64,000 nt of DNA from Alphaproteobacteria bacterium (GTDB lineage Bacteria; Pseudomonadota; Alphaproteobacteria; Sphingomonadales; Sphingomonadaceae). The DNA lies in contig VBAC01000001.1 in assembly GCA_005883305.1 (NCBI GenBank), positions 62,001 through 126,000 on the forward strand, in the 5' to 3' direction. Below the pieces are notes generated by a model. It did not search any database and had not been told where the DNA came from. It worked only from the letters and a program-made list of their open reading frames with translations. The position numbers and the translations under genes are program-made. Position 1 is the stretch's first letter, and every line of letters starts with the position of its first letter. This document shows positions 57,009 to 64,000 of the stretch, piece by piece.

Positions 57009-58406
57009 CTAGGCGAGCGGCGAATAGGCTCCGCCCATCGCCTTGAACAGGTCGATCGCCGCCTCCAGCCGCTCCTGATGGGCGACGGCGCGGGCGTCCT
57101 CGGCCGCCACCAGCCGCTGCTCCGCGTCGAACAGGCTCTGCAGGTCGGTTTCGCCTTCCATATATTGCAGCCGCGCCAGCCGTGCCGTGACTCGCGCTTC
57201 CTCGACCACCTGAAGCAGCAGCGCTTCGCGGGCACGGGCGCGATCGACCGCCGACAGGGCGTTTTCCGTTTCGGCAAGGGAAGTGAGCAGGACGAGCCTG
57301 TAAAGCTCGACGCTTTCCACCTGCTGGCCGGCCGCGAATTCCAAATTGCCGCGCAGCTGGCCGCGGTTGAAGATCGGAGACAGCAAGCCTGCGCCGAGCG
57401 AGACGGTCGCGGCGAGCGGCCCGGACAGGCTCGCTGCCTGGCCGATGCCGCTGGCGCTGAGGCTGAGTTGCGGAAAGAAAGCGCGCCGCGCCGCGTCGAC
57501 GTCGCCCCCGGCCGCGTCGATCCGGGCCTCGGCGGCGCGGATGTCCGGGCGCCGCACCAGCAACTCCGGTGGCGGGGCGACCGCCAGGTCCGGCACCTGC
57601 AGCGCATCGAGCGGCGAGGGCGTCAGGACGAAACGGGGCGCTTCCTCGCCGATCAGCACCGCCATCGCGGTCCTCGTGCGGTCGAGCGCCTGGGAAAGAC
57701 GAAGCCGGTCGGTCTGCAGCTCGCGCACCTGGATGGTCTGAAGCCCCAGATCCACCCGCGTCGCATCGCCGGCATTGGCGCGCGCGCGGATGATCCGCTC
57801 CAGCTCCACCGCCTGTTCGATGTTCCGGTCGAGCAGGCTGATCCGCGCGGCAAGGGCGGCGCGCTGCACGTAGATCCGCGCCACGTCGCCTTCGACGATC
57901 AGCGCCGTGGCGCCCTGGTCGAACTCGGCGGCGCGCAGGCGGTGCCCTTCGGCGCGCCGGCGGGCGCGGTTGGCGCCGAACAGGTCCAGATCGAAGGAGA
58001 TATCGACTCCGGCGAAGGCGTCGCTGAAGTCGAACGGATCGGAGGTGGTTCGCTCCGTGCGGGTGCCGCTGAGCCCCGCTGACGCGGTGACCAGCGGGAA
58101 CATCGCGCCCCGGGCAATTCCGAAAAGAGCGCGGGCCTGCTGGATCCGCGCCCGGGCGACGCCGACGTCGCCATTCTGCTGCAATGCGCGGCCGATCAGC
58201 CCTTCGAGCTCCTGGGAGCCGAAGGCCGCGCCCAGATTGGCCGGATTGGGTGCCGAGACGCCACCGGAAGCCGCCGGGCCGGGAGCGGGCTGGCTCCACG
58301 CGGTGGAGAGCAGTTGCGGCGCGACCTCCAGCTCGACATGGGGCGCGCACGCCCCCGCCGCCAGCGAAAGCACGCACAAGCTCCCGATCCGCATCCTTTG
58401 CGCCAT
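57009..58406 (-). CDS. TolC/NodT-type outer membrane efflux lipoprotein
   Basis: The 465-residue outer membrane channel subunit has a lipoprotein signal (LCVLSLAAGAC with lipobox Cys20) and two OEP repeats with long helices (about 65-250 and 265-455), e.g. LGAAFGSQELEGLIGRALQQ and the NodT-type LLVRRPDIRAAEARIDAAGG. It is divergent, 150 bases apart, from an HlyD-type adaptor and a C39 ABC transporter, and so is the likely outer membrane part of that exporter. It may also serve RND pumps, but none is nearby. Confidence 0.9.
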   Translation of the reverse strand: MAQRMRIGSLCVLSLAAGACAPHVELEVAPQLLSTAWSQPAPGPAASGGVSAPNPANLGAAFGSQELEGLIGRALQQNGDVGVARARIQQARALFGIARGAMFPLVTASAGLSGTRTERTTSDPFDFSDAFAGVDISFDLDLFGANRARRRAEGHRLRAAEFDQGATALIVEGDVARIYVQRAALAARISLLDRNIEQAVELERIIRARANAGDATRVDLGLQTIQVRELQTDRLRLSQALDRTRTAMAVLIGEEAPRFVLTPSPLDALQVPDLAVAPPPELLVRRPDIRAAEARIDAAGGDVDAARRAFFPQLSLSASGIGQAASLSGPLAATVSLGAGLLSPIFNRGQLRGNLEFAAGQQVESVELYRLVLLTSLAETENALSAVDRARAREALLLQVVEEARVTARLARLQYMEGETDLQSLFDAEQRLVAAEDARAVAHQERLEAAIDLFKAMGGAYSPLA

Positions 58407-58556
58407 GCGCCCGCTCTAACGGACCTTCGGTTAATTTTGGCTAAGCCAGTCGAGCCCGCGCAAACGGCTGCGCTCGATGGTGAGCCGCGCCTTAACCGAG
58501 CCTTTAGGTCTCTCTTGTAGCAGCGGCCATCGAGTGGCGAGGCGCATCCCGAGGAC
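58407..58556. promoter_or_regulatory. Divergent promoter region of the exporter
   Basis: This 150-bp gap must contain the promoters of the outer membrane channel gene and of the HlyD-ABC pair. It includes AT-richer patches (GGTTAATTTTGGC and CCTTAACCGAGCCTTTAGG). I cannot assign precise -35/-10 sites. Confidence 0.4.
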
Positions 58557-59789
58557 ATGAACAAGCAGCTTTTTCGGATGGAGGTCATCGACGCCAGCCG
58601 GGACAGGCTGGCGGGGACCGTCATTGCCGCCGTTCCGCCTTCCTCGCGCCTCTATACCGGCCTCGTCCTCGCCCTTGCCGCGGTCATCGTCCTTTTCCTC
58701 ACCCTCGGCAGCTACGCCACCACTGCCCGGGTGCGCGGAATCGTCGCCTATGACGCCGGAATCGCTCGGGTCTATCCGTCCGCCACGGCCGAGGTGAGCC
58801 AGATTCACGTCCGCGACGGACAAATCGTGCCCGCCGGAGCGCCGCTTGTGACGCTGTCGCTGGCCCAAGGCGCCGGCGGCGTCGGCGGCCAGCTCACCCA
58901 GCTCGCCGCTCAGGACGTCGAGCTCGGGCGCCAGATCGACCTCGGCGCCGACATCAGCAGCGCCGAGCTGCGCGGCCTTCAGCAGCAGCGGCAGAGCCTG
59001 GCGGCGGCGATCGGCTCGCTGGAGCGCCAGCGCCGAATCGCCTCCGGACAAGTCACCCTCGCCCAGTCGGCGGTGCGGCGCGCGTCGCAGCTCGCCGGCG
59101 AGGGTGCGGGCAGCCAGCGTCAGGTCGAGGACAGCCGCTCGGCCCTGCTCGCTCGGCAGGCGGAGCTCGAATCGCTCAACGAGCGGATCATCAGCCAGCG
59201 CGAGACTCTCCAGACCACCGAGGCGCAGATCGCCCAGCGCTCGCTCGAGGGCGGGCGAACGCGCTCGGTCCTCACCGCCCAGCGCGCGGCGATCGCCGAG
59301 CAGCGCGCCCAGCTGATGCGCACCGACCGGCTGGTTCTCACCGCGCCGATCGGCGGCGAGGTCGGCGACGTCAGCGTCGAGGTCGGCCAGCATGCCCGCC
59401 CCGACCGCTCGCTGGTGACGATCGTGCCCCGGGGGAGCCGCCTCGAAATCTGGGTCTATGCGCCCTCGCGCGCGGTCGGGTTCGCCACGCCCGGCCAGCA
59501 GGTGCGCCTCTTGTTCGACGCCTTCCCGTACCAGAAATACGGCGCCGGCCGCGGCACCGTGACGGCGGTGTCGCGAGTCGCCACCGAGCCGACCAATATC
59601 GATTCCAACCTCGGAATCGAGGAGCCGGTCTTCCGCATCCGCGTCCGGATCGACGAGGTCGCCCCCCGAATCCCCGCGGACCGCCGCACTCTGCGCCCGG
59701 GAATGACCCTCACAGCCAACCTCGTGCTCGAGCGCCGAAGCCTGTGGGAAGTGCTGTTCGATCCGGTGATCGGGGCGTTGAGCTCGTGA
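58557..59789 (+). CDS. HlyD-type periplasmic adaptor of a peptide exporter
   Basis: The 410-residue membrane-fusion protein has a cytoplasmic start (MNKQLFRMEVIDASRDRLAG), one membrane helix (about 33-51, YTGLVLALAAVIVLFLTLGS), a biotinyl-lipoyl-like half (VYPSATAEVSQIHVRDGQIV), coiled-coil hairpin (about 110-245) and a beta-barrel end. LTAPIGGEVGDVSVEVGQ closes the lipoyl fold. CvaA-type adaptors of bacteriocin exporters share this layout. It overlaps the ABC gene by four bases (GTGA), so the two are translationally coupled. Confidence 0.92.
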   Translation: MNKQLFRMEVIDASRDRLAGTVIAAVPPSSRLYTGLVLALAAVIVLFLTLGSYATTARVRGIVAYDAGIARVYPSATAEVSQIHVRDGQIVPAGAPLVTLSLAQGAGGVGGQLTQLAAQDVELGRQIDLGADISSAELRGLQQQRQSLAAAIGSLERQRRIASGQVTLAQSAVRRASQLAGEGAGSQRQVEDSRSALLARQAELESLNERIISQRETLQTTEAQIAQRSLEGGRTRSVLTAQRAAIAEQRAQLMRTDRLVLTAPIGGEVGDVSVEVGQHARPDRSLVTIVPRGSRLEIWVYAPSRAVGFATPGQQVRLLFDAFPYQKYGAGRGTVTAVSRVATEPTNIDSNLGIEEPVFRIRVRIDEVAPRIPADRRTLRPGMTLTANLVLERRSLWEVLFDPVIGALSS

Positions 59790-61936
59790 GCGGGATCGAA
59801 TGGCCCTGGTCGCAGCGTATGCAGCCGCTGCTTCAGTCGGAGGCGGCGGAGTGCGGGCTCGCGTCGGTCGCCATGATCGCGCTTCATTACGGCCACCGGG
59901 TCAACCTCAGCGGCCTCAGGCAGCGTTATCCGACCTCGATCAAGGGCACGACGCTCGAGGAGCTGATGGGCATCGCCGCCGATCTCGAGCTTGCCCCGCG
60001 CGCCGTGCGGCTCGAGGTCGACGAGCTCGACAAGCTGCAGAAGCCCGCGATCCTTCACTGGGACCTCAACCATTTCGTCGTCGTCGAATCGAGCGACTCG
60101 AAGCGCGCGACGATCCTCGATCCGGGGCGCGGGCGGCGGATCATGCCGCTGGCCAAGCTCGGGCGCCACTTCACCGGAGTCGCGCTCGAGCTGACTCCGA
60201 CCGCGGACTTCAAGCCCATCGAGGCGCGCAACCGCACGCGCCTCAGCAGCCTGTGGAGCCGGCTTTCCAACTATCAGGGCCCGTTCACCCAGATCCTGCT
60301 GCTCTCGCTTCTGATCCAGGTCACCGCCCTCATCACTCCCTTCTTCATCCAGCTGGTCGTCGACGAGGCGGTCGGGCAGGGCGACACCAACCTGCTCGCG
60401 GTCCTGTTCATCGGCTTCGCCGTCGTCTTCGCGCTCGCCGGAATCACCCGGGCGCTTCGCGACTGGGTGGTTCTGACGCTCGGCGAATCCCTGTCCTTCC
60501 AGCTCGGCGGCAACGTCGTGCGCCATCTCGTGCGGCTTCCGCTCGGCTATTTCGAGCGCCGCCACGTCGGCGACCTCCTGTCGAGGATCGGCTCGATCCA
60601 GCCGATCCAGTCGCTGCTGAGCAAGGGGATCGTCAACCTGCTGATCGATTCGGCCCTGCTGGTGACCACCGTGATCGTCATGTCGATCATCAGCCTGAAG
60701 CTGACCGGCATCGTCCTCGCCATGACCTTGTTCTACGTCCTCTTCGTCCAGCTCCTCTATCCCGGCCTCAGGCGCCGGACCGAGGAGGAGCTGATGGCCC
60801 GCGCGAATGAGGAAACCTACCTCATGGAGACGATGCGCGCGATCCGCGCGATCAAGCTCCACGGCCACGAGGCGATGCGCGAGAATGGCTGGCGCAACCG
60901 CTACGCCGAGGTCATCTCGGCCGCCTACAAGGCGCGTCTCGTCGACATCAAGATCGACCTCGCCGAGGACATGCTGTTCGGCCTCGCCTTCCTGATGACC
61001 GTCTATTTCGGCGCTCTGGCGGTGATGAGCCAGGAGCTGACGGTCGGCCTCCTGCTCGCTTTCCTCGCCTATCGAAGCAGCTTCACCTCGAGCGCGACCT
61101 CGCTGATCGGCCAGTTCCAGAAATGGCGCCTGCTCGGAGTCCACCTCGACCGCCTCGGCGACATCGTCGGCGAAGCCAAGGAGGAAATCCGCGCCGCCGC
61201 CCCCCGCCAGGGCCTGCTTCCCGGCCCGACCGTGCGCCTCGAGGGGCTGACCTTCGCCTACGGCCCGGCCGAGGCGCCGATCCTCGACAAGGTCGATCTG
61301 GAGATCCCCGAGGGCAGCTTCGTCGCCATCGTCGGCCCTTCGGGCTCCGGCAAGACGACCCTGATGCGGATCCTGCTCGGGCTTCTCCAGCCGAGCTCGG
61401 GCAAGGTGCTGATCGACGGCGTCCCGCTCGGCCCTGCCACCGTCGCCGCCTGGCGCGGCCGGATCGCGGCGGTCATGCAGGACGATTATCTGCTGACCGG
61501 AACGCTCGCCGACAACATCTCCTTCTTCGATCCCTTTCCGGACCAGCCGGCGATCGAGCACGTGTCGCGCCTCGCCCGAGTCCACGACGACATCGCCAAG
61601 ATGCCGATGGCCTATCACAGCCTGATCAGCGACATGGGCGCCGCGCTGTCCTCCGGCCAGCGCCAGCGCATCCTCCTCGCCCGCGCCCTCTATCGCGATC
61701 CCGATGCCCTCTTCCTCGACGAGGGCACCGCCAATCTCGATCCCGCGACCGAGGCGCAGATCGTCGCCATGCTCGGCAAATTGCAGGTGACCCGGGTGGT
61801 CATCGCCCACCGCCCCGCCCTGGTCGAGAAAGCGGACATCGTGCTGAGGCTGGAAGGCGGCAAGATCGTTCAGGTCACGCGTGCCGAGCGCGCTCAGCGG
61901 ACCTTCGTCACCACTCCGTCGCCGTCGACGACCTGA
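59786..61936 (+). CDS. C39 peptidase-containing ABC transporter (bacteriocin exporter type)
   Basis: The 716-residue exporter starts with GTG at 59786. The N-terminal C39 protease is intact: Gln17 and Cys23 in LLQSEAAECGLASVAMIAL, His96 in WDLNHFVVVE and Asp112 in ILDPGRGRR. Six membrane helices (about 165-430) precede an ATPase with Walker A IVGPSGSGKTTLM (about 517), signature LSSGQRQRILLARAL and Walker B ALFLDEGTANLD, where Gly follows the Glu. C39 transporters cleave double-glycine leaders during export. RTX exporters have a C39-like domain without Cys, so this one is for leader peptides such as that at 62974. Confidence 0.95.
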   Translation: MSGIEWPWSQRMQPLLQSEAAECGLASVAMIALHYGHRVNLSGLRQRYPTSIKGTTLEELMGIAADLELAPRAVRLEVDELDKLQKPAILHWDLNHFVVVESSDSKRATILDPGRGRRIMPLAKLGRHFTGVALELTPTADFKPIEARNRTRLSSLWSRLSNYQGPFTQILLLSLLIQVTALITPFFIQLVVDEAVGQGDTNLLAVLFIGFAVVFALAGITRALRDWVVLTLGESLSFQLGGNVVRHLVRLPLGYFERRHVGDLLSRIGSIQPIQSLLSKGIVNLLIDSALLVTTVIVMSIISLKLTGIVLAMTLFYVLFVQLLYPGLRRRTEEELMARANEETYLMETMRAIRAIKLHGHEAMRENGWRNRYAEVISAAYKARLVDIKIDLAEDMLFGLAFLMTVYFGALAVMSQELTVGLLLAFLAYRSSFTSSATSLIGQFQKWRLLGVHLDRLGDIVGEAKEEIRAAAPRQGLLPGPTVRLEGLTFAYGPAEAPILDKVDLEIPEGSFVAIVGPSGSGKTTLMRILLGLLQPSSGKVLIDGVPLGPATVAAWRGRIAAVMQDDYLLTGTLADNISFFDPFPDQPAIEHVSRLARVHDDIAKMPMAYHSLISDMGAALSSGQRQRILLARALYRDPDALFLDEGTANLDPATEAQIVAMLGKLQVTRVVIAHRPALVEKADIVLRLEGGKIVQVTRAERAQRTFVTTPSPSTT

Positions 61937-62867
61937 CCTTCATCTCGATCTCGACGATGGATTCCATCGGCAGCACCTGCAGCATCTTGCACAGGCGCGG
62001 GTCGAAGAAGTCCCTGAGGATCGGCGGCCGTTTCGAAGCGAAGTAGAATTCGGGATCGGCGCCGACGTCCGCGTCGGCGGTGAGCTTGAGCTCGTCCTTC
62101 CGGGTCACGTCCTCGATGATGCAATAAGCGTGGGTGATGCCGAGCCGGCGCAGGCTGTAGGCCCGGTGATAGCCGTTCTGGAGCAGCACGCGCGATCCGC
62201 TGCGGATCGCGCTCAGGAAGTTGGATCCGAAGCCGACCATGATGCCGACCATCGCCGCGACCGGCCCGCTGCTGTCGAGGCCCTCGATCTCTGCCGGACG
62301 AAGCAGCCGCGGCTCATGCGCCCGGAAATCGGTCGAGCGGCTGGTGAAGAGGAATCGGTCGCCGGAAAGGCGCTGGATCCGAACGTCCGGCAGATCGCGC
62401 TCGAGCGGCAGGCAGAAGCGGAACAGGGTCTCGTCGTCCGGCTCGGGCCCGAGCGTCGCGGCCAACCGGTCGGTGAAGCTGTGCTCGACGCTGTTTTGCG
62501 AGACCACCAGCTTGTCCAGCTCGACCCGTGCGAAGGTGAAGGGAAGATTGTCGAACGAGGCGCGAAACCACGGGCTCGCGCACACCGCGTCGACCAGCGG
62601 CTGAAGAGCGCCGTCCAGAGGCAGACATTCCACCTCTTCGGCGATTCCCGCCTCGCTCTGCTCAAGATCGTAATAGAGATCGTTCGCGGCCCGCCATTCC
62701 TCGGTCAGCTTTCGCGGATCGGCACCGCGCCCGCCCACGACCTTGTGGGCGACGAACTCGAGATAATCGCTGAGGTGCGGCTGGCCGAGCAGCCAGGCCA
62801 TCTCGCAGGCGGCTTCCTGCTTGGCGCTCGGCGCGGCGATCGGCTTGTGGCGCAATGCGGCCCCCAT
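61908..62867 (-). CDS. Protein of unknown function beside the peptide gene (possible ParB-like)
   Basis: The 319-residue protein has no signal peptide and no clear membrane helix. A segment LLQNGYHRAYSLRRLGITHA resembles the G-x-HR-xx-A-xx-xL-G motif of ParB/sulfiredoxin-like domains, preceded by FGSNFLSAIRSGS. The N-terminal third is helical (EAACEMAWLLGQPHLSDYLE). It ends 29 bases inside the convergent ABC gene and starts 107 bases after the peptide gene on the same strand. It may be an immunity, regulatory or peptide-processing factor, from position alone. Confidence 0.75.
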   Translation of the reverse strand: MGAALRHKPIAAPSAKQEAACEMAWLLGQPHLSDYLEFVAHKVVGGRGADPRKLTEEWRAANDLYYDLEQSEAGIAEEVECLPLDGALQPLVDAVCASPWFRASFDNLPFTFARVELDKLVVSQNSVEHSFTDRLAATLGPEPDDETLFRFCLPLERDLPDVRIQRLSGDRFLFTSRSTDFRAHEPRLLRPAEIEGLDSSGPVAAMVGIMVGFGSNFLSAIRSGSRVLLQNGYHRAYSLRRLGITHAYCIIEDVTRKDELKLTADADVGADPEFYFASKRPPILRDFFDPRLCKMLQVLPMESIVEIEMKVRSSTATEW

Positions 62868-62938
62868 TGATGCTGCTGCCCTCTCGGGGCGGCCCGGTCT
62901 GCCTTAGCGCGGCACCGGTTTGGAATTGGTGAAAATGG

Positions 62939-62964
62939 GCCGGGGCCGCATCGGCGGCCCCGGC
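62939..62964 (-). terminator. Hairpin directly after the leader-peptide gene
   Basis: A perfect 11-bp stem GCCGGGGCCGC/GCGGCCCCGGC with a 4-base loop begins ten bases after the peptide stop codon and is followed on the minus strand by CCATTTTC. As an incomplete terminator it could give more peptide than downstream mRNA. Confidence 0.65.
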
Positions 62965-62973
62965 GACCGGGTC

Positions 62974-63141
62974 TTAGTAGCAGCGATTCTTCGACCGCTT
63001 GGACTTCGACTTCTTGCTCTTGCTCTTCTTCGACTTGCTCTTGTGCGAACGGCTGCCGCCGCCGCCGCAGCTGCCGCCCTTGCGGCCGCCGCCGCCCGCG
63101 CCATAGACCTGGCTCAGTTCGTTCGTGTCGAGATCGCGCAT
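62974..63141 (-). CDS. Double-glycine leader, microcin-like cationic peptide precursor
   Basis: A 55-residue precursor starts at an ATG seven to eight bases after GAGGGAG. Residues 1-15, MRDLDTNELSQVYGA, match the class II microcin/colicin V leader pattern (colicin V: MRTLTLNELDSVSGG): E-L-x-x-V-x-G-G/A with the processing site after residue 15. The 40-residue mature peptide begins GGGGRKGGSCGGGGS, then runs through HKSKSKKSKSKKSKSKRSK to NRCY. It carries 11 Lys, 4 Arg and 1 His and no acidic residue, with Cys25 and Cys54 that could pair. No known bacteriocin sequence comes to mind. The intact C39 exporter is about one kilobase away, which supports processing and export. It may be an antimicrobial or a signal peptide. 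Confidence 0.85.
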   Translation of the reverse strand: MRDLDTNELSQVYGAGGGGRKGGSCGGGGSRSHKSKSKKSKSKKSKSKRSKNRCY

Positions 63142-63354
63142 TTCGAGGACTCCCTCTTCATATCCAGCGGCTTCTCACCGCGGCCTCGAAAAATATCTCG
63201 GCCGGCGTCGTCCCGCACATGATTGTTATGGTTACTGAATCCCAAATCAGGACAGCCGGCCCGGATGTCCCGGCGAAGCCGGCGCGTCTTAAGACCTTGG
63301 AAAGCCCGGCGGACGTACACTCTGCTGTCCGGAAATGGTTTCCGGGGGATGCCG
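63142..63354. promoter_or_regulatory. Upstream region of the peptide gene and the divergent small gene
   Basis: A 213-bp divergent gap, AT-richer than its surroundings between about 63180 and 63250 (GATTGTTATGGTTACTGAAT on the plus strand). It must hold the peptide gene promoter; I cannot place it precisely. Confidence 0.4.
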
Positions 63355-63549
63355 ATGCTTGCCATTCAGATCCGGGCCTATGCCTTGCTGATCGCCTGCC
63401 TGCTGGTGGTGGACGCGGCTGCCTTCCATGGCGAGTACCGTCAGGAAGTGGGCGGAAGGATGCTGCGGGTTCTTTCCGCGATCTCACCGGCCCATTGGAG
63501 CGTCGGATCCGGGCGCGACTGGCGCAATCCGGGGCGCCGGCGAGGCTGA
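63355..63549 (+). CDS. Small membrane-anchored hypothetical protein
   Basis: The ATG at 63355 follows GGGGGA by six bases and gives 64 residues with one hydrophobic helix (MLAIQIRAYALLIACLLVVD) and a short tail containing FHGEYRQEVGGRMLR and HWSVGSGRDW. An ATG two codons upstream is possible but too close to the ribosome site. It lies 68 bases before the second ABC exporter gene and may be co-transcribed. Family not recognised. Confidence 0.5.
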   Translation: MLAIQIRAYALLIACLLVVDAAAFHGEYRQEVGGRMLRVLSAISPAHWSVGSGRDWRNPGRRRG

Positions 63550-63617
63550 ACCGTCGCGGAGCAACGAGCGCCGCTTTCCCAATGCATTCTGCGAATACGG
63601 CTCTATGCTCCGGTGCG

Positions 63618-64000
63618 ATGAGTGCGGAGCAGGCCAGCCGGATCGGGGAGAGTGGAGCGATCGTCACGGCGGCAGGATCGCTTCCCGCCACCTTGTTCGC
63701 CTTCGCCCGCACTCTGTCCGTCCGCCGTCGCCGTCAGCTCGTCGTCGTGACGGCGATGATGCTTGCCGCCGCAGTCGCGGAGATGGTGACGATCGGCGCG
63801 GTGCTTCCCTTCGTCGCGCTGATCTCGGACCCGGCCCGCGCCGTGCATCTTCCAGGATACGGCCTGTTCCTGGCCATCGCCGGGGGCGCGGATGAAAGAG
63901 AGCTCGCCTTGCGCGCGACCATCCTCTTTGCCGGGGCAATCGGGCTTTCCACCCTGGCGAGGCTGCTCATCCATCGCATGACCTACCGCTTTGCCTACGC
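63618..64000 (+). CDS. ABC exporter, N-terminal membrane part (3' truncated)
   Basis: The frame opens at ATG 63618 and runs off the window. Its first 127 residues show a basic stretch (TLSVRRRRQLVVV) before membrane helices (VVTAMMLAAAVAEMVTIGAV and later LRATILFAGAIGLSTLARLL). The segment AEMVTIGAVLPFVALISDP is typical of lipid/polysaccharide-type ABC exporters (MsbA/PglK-like). The ATPase domain lies beyond the window. It has no C39 domain. Confidence 0.78.
   Translation, partial: MSAEQASRIGESGAIVTAAGSLPATLFAFARTLSVRRRRQLVVVTAMMLAAAVAEMVTIGAVLPFVALISDPARAVHLPGYGLFLAIAGGADERELALRATILFAGAIGLSTLARLLIHRMTYRFAY

Noticed and set aside
59456-61810. 784-codon minus-strand frame opposite the HlyD and ABC genes
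   Set aside because: Antisense shadow with low-complexity acidic composition; the plus-strand genes have complete catalytic motifs.
62904-63104. Poly-Ala frame on the minus strand overlapping the peptide gene
   Set aside because: It is the shifted reading of the GGC/AAG repeats of the peptide gene; it has no ribosome site and no leader.

Overview
The window is high-GC, tightly packed chromosomal DNA from an alphaproteobacterium, most likely a sphingomonad (inference). The grounds are the gene content and order (nadD-rsfS-rlmH-envC; tsaB-rimI-mucR-fur-plsC-miaB-phoH-ybeY-corC), a MucR/Ros regulator, EcfG-type general-stress promoters, a GAAC-N7-GAAC LexA-type box, and many imperfect palindromic repeats between genes. 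I identify 61 protein genes (the first and last run off the window) and three tRNAs (Ala-CGC, Leu-CAG, Tyr-GTA). I see no rRNA, CRISPR array, insertion sequence or prophage.

Layout. 1-7.7 kb: two large RTX proteins of type I secretion style, an extracellular nuclease with Calx-beta domains and a PPC-repeat protein. 7.8-9.9 kb: tRNA-Ala, small proteins and a 677-bp non-coding stretch with a LexA-type box. 9.9-16.4 kb: ftsH, nadD-rsfS-rlmH-envC and mipA. 16.5-24.4 kb: a leftward propionyl-CoA/methylmalonyl-CoA block (enoyl-CoA hydratase, pccB, mce, scpA, pccA); pccA carries an in-frame palindromic repeat. 25.7-33.3 kb: a long leftward housekeeping run. 33.4-42.5 kb: envelope and miscellaneous genes, including a Gly/Gln-rich stress gene beside a ClpP-like protease, a sulfotransferase, a flippase and xth. 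42.7-48.2 kb: an unusual trio of a Cys-nucleophile alpha/beta hydrolase, a GMC oxidoreductase with a Cys cluster, and a membrane metallophosphoesterase. 48.3-57 kb: LysR-azoR-pirin, a receiver protein, an S10 peptidase, a DNA glycosylase, a ferredoxin and an RlmB-like methyltransferase.

57-63.1 kb is the most notable region. It holds a complete three-part exporter: an outer membrane channel, an HlyD-type adaptor and an ABC transporter with an intact C39 peptidase. Next to it is a 55-codon gene whose product begins with a colicin V-like double-glycine leader (MRDLDTNELSQVYGA) followed by a 40-residue, very cationic Gly- and Lys/Ser-repeat peptide with two cysteines. A 319-residue protein of unknown function lies just downstream of the peptide gene. 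I read this as a candidate undescribed microcin-like peptide system. The window ends inside a second ABC exporter.

Repeats are a second theme. At least four families of roughly 80-150 bp inverted repeats lie between genes. One related element sits in frame inside pccA, one repeat is itself interrupted by a small perfect palindrome, and one 191-bp element has perfect 22-bp terminal inverted repeats.
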